64,000 nucleotides of DNA, taken from positions 1-64,000 of the forward strand of contig NZ_LRPE01000037.1 of assembly GCF_001605885.1 (NCBI RefSeq), written 5' to 3'. Positions within the stretch are counted from its first letter, which is position 1; every line of letters starts with the position of its first letter. This DNA comes from Acinetobacter lactucae (GTDB lineage Bacteria; Pseudomonadota; Gammaproteobacteria; Pseudomonadales; Moraxellaceae). This document shows positions 19,382-27,347 of this stretch, one piece after another. Both the position numbers and the translations under genes were made by a program. Under the pieces are notes generated by a model. The model worked only from the letters and a program-made list of their open reading frames with translations, was not told where the DNA came from and did no database searches.

Positions 19382-19512
19382 CAGTGGCGTGCCCCACTTG
19401 AGCGTAATAAAGCCGATGCAAATTGAAAATTTAGTCCCATCAACCCAAAGCGAGGGAAAATTTGTTCAACATTTGATGGGCTTATTAACCTTTCATGATT
19501 GAATATTCTCAT
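19381..19512 (-). CDS. Small ORF (43 aa) coupled to bauD
   Basis: Unrecognised. An ATG at 19512 is preceded by GAGGAA (19523-19518) at 5 nt spacing. The 43-codon frame ends in TGA overlapping the bauD ATG by one base. The peptide begins MRIFNHERLI and ends SSGARH. It has no hydrophobic segment, so it is not a membrane protein or signal peptide. It may be a leader that couples or tunes uptake-operon translation, or a small protein. Evidence is limited to the start signals and the junction geometry. Confidence 0.5.
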   Translation of the reverse strand: MRIFNHERLISPSNVEQIFPRFGLMGLNFQFASALLRSSGARH

Positions 19513-19946
19513 GAAAATTCCTCAATTTTATCGAGACAACAGAATCAGTTCCTTTTAAATAGGCAAAATCACAGCCCTATTCCGAGGAGCGTTTTTTTCA
19601 TCTTTAAATTATTTTTGCCCAACCAATTTCGAATTAAATAAATATTAATCAATCACTTATTATTTATTTTCTATTTTAAAAATTCGTCATTCTCAATTGG
19701 TACTATCTACTTGCAAATAATAATCTTGATGTAAATGAGAATCAATTATAGTATGTTTAAAGGTAAAATGTAACCCTACTGTTACATCAGTACAGTTCAT
19801 GTGGACATCAACTCATTAGAAAAAGGTCAATTTTTGCAAACAAGCGAATCTAAAACATTATGAATTCTATGAAATTTAATCTAATGTAAAAAATTTGCGA
19901 AATAAAAATTGATGAAAATAGCCATTTGATAAACCAGGATTCATTT
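19513..19946. other. Divergent bauD/basB intergenic region
   Basis: About 430 bp without a recognisable gene. It holds the Fur-like sites listed separately, AT-rich promoter sequence for the uptake operon (-) and for basB (+), and long untranslated leaders. No stable terminator or known riboswitch was recognised. Confidence 0.6.
19713..19749. promoter_or_regulatory. Fur-box-like sites between bauD and basB
   Basis: GCAAATAATAATCTTGAT (19713-19730) and AAATGAGAATCAATTAT (19733-19749) both resemble Fur boxes and lie between divergent operons. Assignment is by resemblance and context. Confidence 0.6.
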
Positions 19947-22043
19947 ATGTTGGAACAATTTTCCAAATCGCCCTCTCTCCTTTCAGTTACTGATTACGAA
20001 GAACATATCTGGATGTTGCAATTACAACAGCCTGAACAAGTTAACCGACGTTTTAATCTGTGGAAACTTAATCAAGGTTTAGACATTCAACTACTCATTA
20101 AAGCAATTCAAGACATCATTAAAACTACACCTGACTTAAATGTTCGCTATACATTTAGTGACGAAGGTGATTTATACAAGTATCCATTTGATGATCATTC
20201 AGCTTGCCTAGAAATAAAAAAGAGCAATACAGAACACGTATTTGAACAGGTAAATACCTTAAAAGCGCAAGCATGGAATGCAGAATTTCATCCCCCTTTT
20301 TTTACAAGTCTCATAGAAACAGAGCAAGACTATTTTCTTATTTTAGCGCTACACCCGATTCTTGATGAAAGTTATCAAAAGTCAGATTTCATTCAGGCTA
20401 TACAAAATCGTTATCAACAAAACTCACCACATAATATGCCATTGGTACTGACGGAAATTGATATCTCAAATCATCTAGATACAAGTTTCGCAAAAGCGTC
20501 AGAACAATCTAACCAAAACTATGTGTCAGAAATTATTTTAGAAGAGTTTCGAAATACGCTCGCTGAACCAGAAATGAGTCAACATGATGACTTTTTTGAT
20601 TTTGGTGGCCATTCACTATTAGCAACGCGAATTATTGGAAACCTACTCAATAAACACGGAATTGAGATTCAATTTAATGATTTCTTTAAATCTCCATCTG
20701 CGGCTGACTTAGCCCAATATGCTTTCGTTAAATCTGCAAAAACCGAAAAAACCACCTTACAAAGTGTCGATCAAGCCCCGCTTACTTTAGCTCAAGATTT
20801 CCTGTGGCAAGCTTATTCCGCGTTCGATTTTAGCCCAATTTATAACTTACCATTTGCCGTAGAATTCCTTGAAGAAATTAATGAAGATGTTTTCTTTCAG
20901 GCATTTACAGATATTGTGGAGCGCCATGCAGGTTTACGCACAATTTTTAATAGCGCCAATGGTCAAACCTATCAACAGGTGGTTCCTACGTCTGAACTTA
21001 AACAATTCAAATGGTTTTGGAACAGTGCCGAAAGTCACGATGCAACGCTTGTCAGTGAAGCTTCATATAAATTTGATTTAACCCGTGAGCTTCCCTTAAG
21101 AATTCGTTTAATTCGAAATGCTAAAGGTCGCCAAACTTTATCGTTTTTAGTTCACCACATGGTGATTGATGAATGGTCATTAAATACGATTATGGCTGAC
21201 CTTGCGCATGCTTATCTTGCTCGATCAAATGCTCAAGCTCCAAACTGGAAGGCACCTGCCCAATCTATTCTTGATTTTTCTTTACTCCAGCAAAAGCAAG
21301 GTATCAATCAAGACCATCTAAATTATTGGACTAACCTGCTAAGAGGAGCAACCAAAGGACTAAACCTTCCTGTTTCGGAACATGAATTAAATACTGAAAA
21401 GGAAAAACCACAAGTCCAATGGCTCGAACTTAAATTTGCACCGGAAATGTATGAAAAGCTTCTCGCATTTTCGAGACAACATAGCTCTTCTATTTTCGCG
21501 GTTCTCTATACTGCTATCGCCCATGCATTACAGCAACAAGGCGATTTAAAAGATATTGTGATTGGTACTTCTGCTTCTGGACGAACTGATCCTGAGTTTT
21601 TTGATACGGTGGGTTACTTTACGACCATGGTTGCGCATCGCACACAGTTTAGCCCTTCAGATTCATTCCAATCATTGCTCCATAATATCAGCACAATGAT
21701 TAATACCTCGATGGCCTATGCAGATATTCCAATCAACCATATTCAAAATGCATTAGGAATGAGCGCTGATGAAGGATTGTTATTTGATGTGTTTGTTCAT
21801 ATCCATTCAAATAACGCTTTAAACGGCGTGCTCAAAACACCTCAGGGACAAGACCTTCCTTATCGTCAGATTTTGCCGGAACGTGATGAATCGATGTTCG
21901 GATTACATTTTGAAATTATGGAAAATGTGATTGATGGACAACATCAGTTAAGCATGATCATTACCTATCAAGCCCACCGCTTCCCGACAGCAACAGTGGA
22001 GAGTATCTGTGAAAAAATTAAGGCAACCTTAGCTCAAATCTAG
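19947..22043 (+). CDS. basB: BasB, NRPS with partial C, carrier and C domains
   Basis: NRPS subunit of 698 aa. Residues ~1-165 resemble only the N-terminal half of a condensation domain, with a degraded HPILDES in place of HHxxxDG. A complete carrier domain follows, with FDFGGHSLLATR (Ser223), the expected holder of threonine. A full condensation domain with HHMVIDEW (His403-Asp408) should join the DHB-Thr-derived oxazoline to N-hydroxyhistamine and so release the product. The order C*-T-C matches the tail of vibriobactin synthetase VibF. Start: ATG 19947 with CAGGA 6 nt before it, rather than the in-frame TTG at 19926. Confidence 0.9.
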   Translation: MLEQFSKSPSLLSVTDYEEHIWMLQLQQPEQVNRRFNLWKLNQGLDIQLLIKAIQDIIKTTPDLNVRYTFSDEGDLYKYPFDDHSACLEIKKSNTEHVFEQVNTLKAQAWNAEFHPPFFTSLIETEQDYFLILALHPILDESYQKSDFIQAIQNRYQQNSPHNMPLVLTEIDISNHLDTSFAKASEQSNQNYVSEIILEEFRNTLAEPEMSQHDDFFDFGGHSLLATRIIGNLLNKHGIEIQFNDFFKSPSAADLAQYAFVKSAKTEKTTLQSVDQAPLTLAQDFLWQAYSAFDFSPIYNLPFAVEFLEEINEDVFFQAFTDIVERHAGLRTIFNSANGQTYQQVVPTSELKQFKWFWNSAESHDATLVSEASYKFDLTRELPLRIRLIRNAKGRQTLSFLVHHMVIDEWSLNTIMADLAHAYLARSNAQAPNWKAPAQSILDFSLLQQKQGINQDHLNYWTNLLRGATKGLNLPVSEHELNTEKEKPQVQWLELKFAPEMYEKLLAFSRQHSSSIFAVLYTAIAHALQQQGDLKDIVIGTSASGRTDPEFFDTVGYFTTMVAHRTQFSPSDSFQSLLHNISTMINTSMAYADIPINHIQNALGMSADEGLLFDVFVHIHSNNALNGVLKTPQGQDLPYRQILPERDESMFGLHFEIMENVIDGQHQLSMIITYQAHRFPTATVESICEKIKATLAQI

Positions 22044-22062
22044 TTGCCCTAAAACCAACCAT

Positions 22063-22101
22063 GTGCTTAAAAGCAAACAACTCCATTCTGCTTTTAAGCA
22101 C
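22063..22101. terminator. Convergent basB/basA terminator-like hairpin
   Basis: GTGCTTAAAAGCA and TGCTTTTAAGCAC form a perfect 13-bp stem with a 13-nt loop, between the convergent ends of basB (+) and basA (-). T-rich sequence follows on the plus side. Confidence 0.75.
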
Positions 22102-22113
22102 CTTTCAATTTTT

Positions 22114-23961
22114 CTATTTTATTTGCTGCTCTACTTTATTCACCACATCCTGAATTGTTTTGCAGCTAATGAGTGTATAAAAATCAATTTCTGTATTGAG
22201 CTTTTCAGAGAGTTTCTGAGCAATACTCATGAGTTGTTTCGGACGAATGCCTATCGCTAATATTTCACTTCTATAAAAAATATCCATTTTTTCAGCTTGG
22301 CTGTCAGCTATGCATTCACGGAAAACCGATAAAACCGAATCTCCTACCTCAGCGATTGATGACAGTGTTTTAGAGGAGTTCGCAGACAACGTAGAAGATA
22401 CATAAATTTTCCCCTGAGCGATTTCTTGCACAGCTTTACGATCAATTTTTCCATTTCGGGTCAAAGGTATGGTTTCGATGACCAAATATTTCGAAGGAAT
22501 ATGTGAACTTGGCAAATGCACTTTTAAAAAGTTCTTTAATTCAGGGCTATTTAAGCGAGTAGTTTTGTATTTATTTTCTAAGGTGTAAACGGCGACTAAC
22601 TCTTGAGTTTCAGTCGTTGGATGTACACAACTGACCACCACACAGTTATGGATATACGGGTTCTTCGTTAAAGCATTTTCAACCTCGGCCGCAGAGATTC
22701 TCACGCCTTTTATCTTTAAATAACCTTCCTCACGTCCAGCAAAAATAATATTTCCATCTTCCCTAAAATATCCTTGATCACTCATGCGAAAAGCAGTTTG
22801 AGTTTCATTTTCGCTCACTTGAATATCAACGAAATCTTTATAATAAATTTCCCCATCAAGTAAATAACCATTTGATAAATTCAGGCCGGTCATATACATC
22901 GTACCGACCTCGCCCATTTGGCAAGGCTTCATATTTTCATCCAAAATAAAATAACGGTTATTTTCTAAAGCTTTTCCATACGGAATAATTTCCTGATCCT
23001 GCTCATTTATTTCATGCCATATACTCCAAATTGTGGTCTCGGTAGGTCCACCTAATGAAAATAAACGAGCATTAGGCAATTGTTCTCTTAACTTTGCTAT
23101 AAGTGAAGGTTTGATATAGTCGCCACCTTGGGCAATTAAACGCAAAGACTGTAATTGTTCTTTTTGAACTACGCTGAACAACATATCGACAATGGCAGGC
23201 ACACTGCTCCAAAGCGTAACCTTGTAACGATCTACTAAATTGGCCCAGACAACAGCATTTTTACTTTGCTCAAAGGATGGAACCACCAAAGTTGCGCCCA
23301 CTGCCATTGAAGCAAATACATCAAATACCGACATATCATGATGAAACGGGGTTACCGCCATAATCACATCGTCCGCAGTAATTCCCCATTCCGAGATCGT
23401 TTGTTGTAGCGTGTTTTCTGTGGCCTGATTATTTAAGACCACACATTTCGGAGTTCCTGTACTTCCCGAAGTATATAAATAATATGCCGGAAGTCGGCTC
23501 ATTTCGGCATTAAAGCTCGGTTCATACTCAGTTATAGCCGATAAAATTTCGTTAATATTTAGGTTTTGAACACCTGCAATGGATGAGTCACTCACCACAA
23601 CATCTGCCCGACTATTCGTCAATAAATAGTTCAGTCTCGACAGTGGTGAATCCATATCTACAGGTAGCCAAATGATGCCCGTAAGCGCACATGCCAAAGC
23701 TGTATAAATATGCTCAGGACTTTTTCTCAGGCAAATTGCAACCACTGACCCTGTCGCTAAGTCTTGCTTTTTTAGCGCATACATGACTTTGGCAACCTGA
23801 GCCCCTACCTCAGCATAACTAATGCTACGGTCTTCAAAAACAAGTGCTGTTCGATTGGAATTTTGATCAAAAATATTTTCATAAATTTGCTTTAAGAAAT
23901 TTTCTACGTTGTTATTTTTATCATTCATTTGCCCTAAATTTTGACTCAAATCTTTTAGCAT
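22114..23961 (-). CDS. basA: BasA, threonine-activating NRPS adenylation protein
   Basis: Adenylation protein of 615 aa, expected to activate L-threonine and load it onto BasB's carrier. Core motifs: YTSGSTGTPK (163-172), GGPTETTIW, the MSDQGYFRE hinge and RNGKIDRKA near the end of the domain. A carrier-like tail follows (about 540-610), but the serine motif is replaced by AIGIRPKQL (about 569-577), with Pro at the serine position, so it should not be phosphopantetheinylated. The same substitution is found at the end of BasD. Threonine specificity is taken from the known pathway. The start MLKDLSQNLG is plausible; a second Met lies at codon 12. Confidence 0.9.
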   Translation of the reverse strand: MLKDLSQNLGQMNDKNNNVENFLKQIYENIFDQNSNRTALVFEDRSISYAEVGAQVAKVMYALKKQDLATGSVVAICLRKSPEHIYTALACALTGIIWLPVDMDSPLSRLNYLLTNSRADVVVSDSSIAGVQNLNINEILSAITEYEPSFNAEMSRLPAYYLYTSGSTGTPKCVVLNNQATENTLQQTISEWGITADDVIMAVTPFHHDMSVFDVFASMAVGATLVVPSFEQSKNAVVWANLVDRYKVTLWSSVPAIVDMLFSVVQKEQLQSLRLIAQGGDYIKPSLIAKLREQLPNARLFSLGGPTETTIWSIWHEINEQDQEIIPYGKALENNRYFILDENMKPCQMGEVGTMYMTGLNLSNGYLLDGEIYYKDFVDIQVSENETQTAFRMSDQGYFREDGNIIFAGREEGYLKIKGVRISAAEVENALTKNPYIHNCVVVSCVHPTTETQELVAVYTLENKYKTTRLNSPELKNFLKVHLPSSHIPSKYLVIETIPLTRNGKIDRKAVQEIAQGKIYVSSTLSANSSKTLSSIAEVGDSVLSVFRECIADSQAEKMDIFYRSEILAIGIRPKQLMSIAQKLSEKLNTEIDFYTLISCKTIQDVVNKVEQQIK

Positions 23962-24083
23962 TTATCTTGGTCCTCACCCTATTCTTTATGCAATACCACC
24001 CAACCTACTATTCAAAACAAAGTTATAAAAATGTCGTCTTTATCGCTGTTTGTTCGAATAATAGATATCCCAGCACAATAATA

Positions 24084-24100
24084 TAAATGATAATCATTTA
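24084..24100. promoter_or_regulatory. Perfect Fur-box palindrome upstream of basA
   Basis: TAAATGATAATCATTTA is a perfect 17-bp palindrome matching the core of the Fur consensus (GATAATGATAATCATTATC). It lies 123 bp upstream of the basA start, in the basA/bauF divergent region. Confidence 0.8.
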
Positions 24101-24238
24101 CAAATACTATTAAGAGAAATATCAATTTTCTCCTTTTAAAAGTCATTTATAAAAAATGATAAATATCAAGATAATAAGATATTTTTTGACAGTAATTTTA
24201 ATCTCATAGAAGTCTATAATTGTGATCTAAAAACCATA

Positions 24239-24260
24239 ATTAATAATGATTATTATTTAC
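24239..24260. promoter_or_regulatory. Fur-box-like site upstream of bauF
   Basis: AATAATGATTATTATTTAC is an imperfect palindrome of Fur half sites, roughly 100 bp upstream of bauF. Confidence 0.6.
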
Positions 24261-24354
24261 ATTTAGAGCTAACTTGGTTATCGTAATGAATAGAGAGACT
24301 ACATCTATATCAATTATTACGCTCTATAGTAATCATGAAGCTTAGGTTATATGT

Positions 24355-25215
24355 ATGACAAAAATTGCAGAAAAATCGAAACAAGAATATGGCGACTTAT
24401 TAAAAGAAAAAGACCATTTACAAGATATGGAACAACTTGAGATGACCATCGTCTCGATCCATACGCCATATCCGTCCATTGTAAGAATTCAAGGAAAAAT
24501 CAACATATTACAGCCAGAGCTTTGGCAAGCTCCCAATTTGGCAATTCGATTAATTGTGAGCAATCCGCCAGAGGGACAACCCATCTCACGCGTCTATACA
24601 GTCCGTTCGTTCAATCCTATAAACGCTCAAATCGAAATTGATTTTGTTAAACATGAAGATTTAAGCCCAGCAATGGAATGGCTTAGTTCGACTCAAGTGG
24701 GTACAAAAATCGGGCTTATTGGCCCCCGCCCTCATTTCATTCCCAATTTCATACATAAAAAACATGTGGTCATGTTTGCCGACGATACGGCTGTACCCGC
24801 GTTATATTCAATACTGAATGAATGGGAAAATGGCGTAAGTGCTGATATTTTTATTGAAAGTTTTGAAAAAGATATTGCTAGCCAATTACCCCATCATGAC
24901 CATGTCAAAATTCATTCGTTCCATAAAGAACATCACACGCCACAAAAAGGTCTTCTTTTAAAAGCAGCATTTGCGCTAAAAACTTATGACAATATTACGA
25001 TTTGGGCAGCCTGCGAACGCAAAGAAGCCAGAGCTTTACGCCAGTTTTTTCTAGAAGATAAACAGTTTAATAAAAATGACGTGCGTATTGCTGGCTATTG
25101 GAGAGATGGCGTATCAAGTTCAGAACTAGACATACTCCGTGCTCAACATTATCAAAAACATATTCAGCAAGGTAAGACTTTGAATGAATATGATGACCTT
25201 GATCTAGCAAATTAA
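24355..25215 (+). CDS. bauF: BauF, siderophore-interacting reductase
   Basis: Siderophore-interacting protein family (ViuB/YqjH), 286 aa. A cytoplasmic flavoprotein expected to reduce ferric acinetobactin and release iron. The FAD-binding signature is visible as SRVYTVRSF. The C-terminal segment, with WAACERKEARALR and IAGYWRDGV, matches the NAD(P)H-binding lobe of the family. It is monocistronic, with its own Fur-like site upstream and a terminator downstream, and forms the right end of the acinetobactin locus. Confidence 0.93.
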   Translation: MTKIAEKSKQEYGDLLKEKDHLQDMEQLEMTIVSIHTPYPSIVRIQGKINILQPELWQAPNLAIRLIVSNPPEGQPISRVYTVRSFNPINAQIEIDFVKHEDLSPAMEWLSSTQVGTKIGLIGPRPHFIPNFIHKKHVVMFADDTAVPALYSILNEWENGVSADIFIESFEKDIASQLPHHDHVKIHSFHKEHHTPQKGLLLKAAFALKTYDNITIWAACERKEARALRQFFLEDKQFNKNDVRIAGYWRDGVSSSELDILRAQHYQKHIQQGKTLNEYDDLDLAN

Positions 25216-25234
25216 GATCAACAATCATTTGAAT

Positions 25235-25260
25235 AAAACCTGCTTTGTGCAGGTTTTTTT
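25235..25260 (+). terminator. bauF terminator
   Basis: AAAACCTGC, loop TTTGT, GCAGGTTTTTTT directly after bauF. Confidence 0.9.
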
Positions 25261-25404
25261 ATGAGTCAACATACATCTATAAATATGAAACTATACGACC
25301 ATATCAATTATGCAACGACATGTTGCAGTTAACCTATTTTTTAGCCCCACATAGAACATTAAGATATTTCTCAAGAGATAAATAAAAATTTGGGAGATTA
25401 GATC

Positions 25405-26091
25405 ATGAATGCTTATCTACATCGTAGTGAAGATCGAGGTCATGTAAAAGCAGGTTGGTTAGAGTCTTATCACAGCTTTTCATTTGGTAGCTGGTACGAC
25501 CCTAAATATATGGGTGTAAGCGCTCTACGTGTAATTAATGACGACCAGATTGATGCACATAATGGTTTTGGTACGCACTCCCATGACAACATGGAAATCT
25601 TAACTTGTGTGCTAGATGGTGCAATTTCACACCGTGACACCATGGGAAATGAAGGCCAGATTAAAGCGGGTGAATGGCAACTCATGAGTGCCGGCACAGG
25701 TGTTGCCCACAGTGAAATCAACAACACTGATACGCCTGTACATTTACTACAAATCTGGATTATTCCTGATGAAAGAGATGCTGAGCCAAATTACCAGCAA
25801 ATTAATCTTGACCCGCGTAAAGATCCAAACAAATGGCATTTAATTGCAGGGTCTGACGCAAATGCACCCATGCATATTCGCCAAAATGCAGAAGTAAAAT
25901 CTGCCGTATTGGAAAAAGGACATGAGTTAACTGTTGATACAGTTAAAAAAGTGAACTATGTGCACTTAATTTCAGGTGTAGTTCGCATTGGTGATCAAGA
26001 AGTTAAAGCAGGCGATGCTTTAGTTTTTGAAGATAAAGCGACAATTCACGCAACTGAAGACAGTCAATTTATCTGGTTCGATTTACCTTAA
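25405..26091 (+). CDS. Pirin family protein (YhaK/YhhW type)
   Basis: Bicupin protein of 228 aa. The N-terminal cupin has the metal-binding pattern GFGTHSHDNMEIL with a later VLDGAISHRDTMG and STGTGVAHSE-like core (here AGTGVAHSEIN). Relatives such as YhhW have quercetin 2,3-dioxygenase activity in vitro, but the physiological role is unclear. It stands alone between terminators and is not obviously part of the siderophore locus. A GGGAG ribosome binding site precedes the ATG. Confidence 0.85.
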   Translation: MNAYLHRSEDRGHVKAGWLESYHSFSFGSWYDPKYMGVSALRVINDDQIDAHNGFGTHSHDNMEILTCVLDGAISHRDTMGNEGQIKAGEWQLMSAGTGVAHSEINNTDTPVHLLQIWIIPDERDAEPNYQQINLDPRKDPNKWHLIAGSDANAPMHIRQNAEVKSAVLEKGHELTVDTVKKVNYVHLISGVVRIGDQEVKAGDALVFEDKATIHATEDSQFIWFDLP

Positions 26092-26097
26092 ATCATC

Positions 26098-26127
26098 AAA
26101 AGCCCTTTACCTTAAAGGGCTTTTTTT
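26098..26127. terminator. Convergent terminator after the pirin gene
   Basis: AAAGCCCTTT, loop, AAAGGGCTTTTTTT. It reaches the stop codon of the convergent small gene on the minus strand, so both genes may use it. Confidence 0.85.
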
Positions 26128-26365
26128 AATCTCCCCCGCCACCGCCGCCATCACATCCTCCTGAATCTGAAGATGACGTTGAACAGTCAGAACTAGAGTT
26201 ATGATGATGACTCGAACTATTATCGTGAAAATGATGTGTTGAAGCAGATGAATGATCATGCTCACCAGATGGTGAGTAATTTTTTAAATTTCTGAGTAGT
26301 GCGATTAAACAAATGAGCCCAATACTAGAAAAAATGACTATGAATATAATAATAAATAACTTCAA
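26126..26365 (-). CDS. Small His/Ser/Gly-rich membrane-anchored protein
   Basis: Uncharacterised, 79 aa. One N-terminal hydrophobic segment (about residues 3-25) is followed by a low-complexity tail rich in His and Ser (HDHSSASTHHFHDNSSSHHH) that ends GGCDGGGGGGD with two cysteines. The composition suggests a tail able to bind metal ions, possibly outside the membrane. The frame shows an AGGAGG-like signal upstream (GGAGGTCG on the minus strand, about 10 nt before ATG), supporting translation. No function is claimed. Confidence 0.65.
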   Translation of the reverse strand: MKLFIIIFIVIFSSIGLICLIALLRNLKNYSPSGEHDHSSASTHHFHDNSSSHHHNSSSDCSTSSSDSGGCDGGGGGGD

Positions 26366-26469
26366 ATAACGACCTCCTAGATCAAGCTATAGAGATGCTT
26401 GTTGTGTTCCCATTTATTATATGAGTCATGTTTAATAAACAAGTTGTTTTTGATAGATAAGAATAAACC

Positions 26470-27093
26470 TTAAGTTTCCTTTACATACAAATAAGCACTT
26501 GCTCTGGATATACCTAAATGTTGTGCAACCGTCTCCACAGCCTTTTTAATATCTAACAAACCATTATTCTTTAACTCATGGATTAATTGTTTTCGCTCAT
26601 TGAGTTTTAACATGCGCGGTGTAGTGGCATGTTTTGAAGCAAATAGATCGATATACCTTCGAATTGCTTCTGTACCATTCGGTTCTAAATTTTCAATAAT
26701 GTTATCAGTTTCAATTTTAGTAAACTGATCTAAAGCGCTTTGCATTCCTCTAAATAGAGTTAAATCAATATTCATACATAAAGCGGCCACATACTGGCCT
26801 TCTTCATCTTTAATACCAATAGAAGTACTTTTTGCAGGGCGACCATCAGCAAACTGGTTTGCATAGTTTGAAATAAGATTTGGAAACTCTGGAGACATAA
26901 TTCTAGCCAGCCCTAATTCAGTCGCTGGATCTCCAATTTTCCGGCCTGATAAATTATTGTGTATTGAGAGTATGGCGTGCTCAGGATTTGTTAAGTCATG
27001 GACAACAACTTCACAAAAAGGAAATAGCGTTTCACTTAACCCCTTCGCGATAGTATCTATTTGAGTGAGTAAATGTTTATCACGATTGCCCAA
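26470..27093 (-). CDS. DauR/YheO-type transcriptional regulator
   Basis: Regulator with an N-terminal YheO-like PAS domain (about 10-125) and a C-terminal helix-turn-helix (VAQHLGISRASAYLYV). Family members such as DauR control amino-acid catabolism. The start is decided by a perfect AGGAGG (27106-27101) placed 7 nt before a TTG at 27093; the upstream in-frame GTG at 27120 would put that signal inside the gene. It is divergent from the dehydratase gene at 27348, which it probably regulates. Confidence 0.85.
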   Translation of the reverse strand: MGNRDKHLLTQIDTIAKGLSETLFPFCEVVVHDLTNPEHAILSIHNNLSGRKIGDPATELGLARIMSPEFPNLISNYANQFADGRPAKSTSIGIKDEEGQYVAALCMNIDLTLFRGMQSALDQFTKIETDNIIENLEPNGTEAIRRYIDLFASKHATTPRMLKLNERKQLIHELKNNGLLDIKKAVETVAQHLGISRASAYLYVKET

Positions 27094-27347
27094 TTTATTT
27101 CCTCCTAATGACTTAATCACTATTTCAAACCTAGAGTAAAGGATGTAAACAACAATTTAGACTTTTTATCTAATTTTAAACTTAATGTAAATCAAAATCT
27201 TATATCTCATTGTTATCACATTAGAAATAAAATTAGACATTTTATCTAAAAATATATATTTTATCTAAACAAGGTCAATATATTGAGTGTTCCTTGCGAA
27301 ATAGGAAATCTTGCATCTAAAAACATTGAATAGAATTAGGTTTGATT

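Larger units (their letters stand above)
23962..24354. other. Divergent basA/bauF intergenic region
   Basis: About 390 bp of AT-rich promoter sequence carrying two Fur-like sites, one near each gene. No further ORF with convincing start signals was found. Confidence 0.6.

Noticed and set aside
27094..27120. GTG start at 27120 for the DauR-like regulator
   Set aside because: A perfect AGGAGG at 27106-27101 would lie within the coding sequence; the TTG 7 nt after it is better placed.
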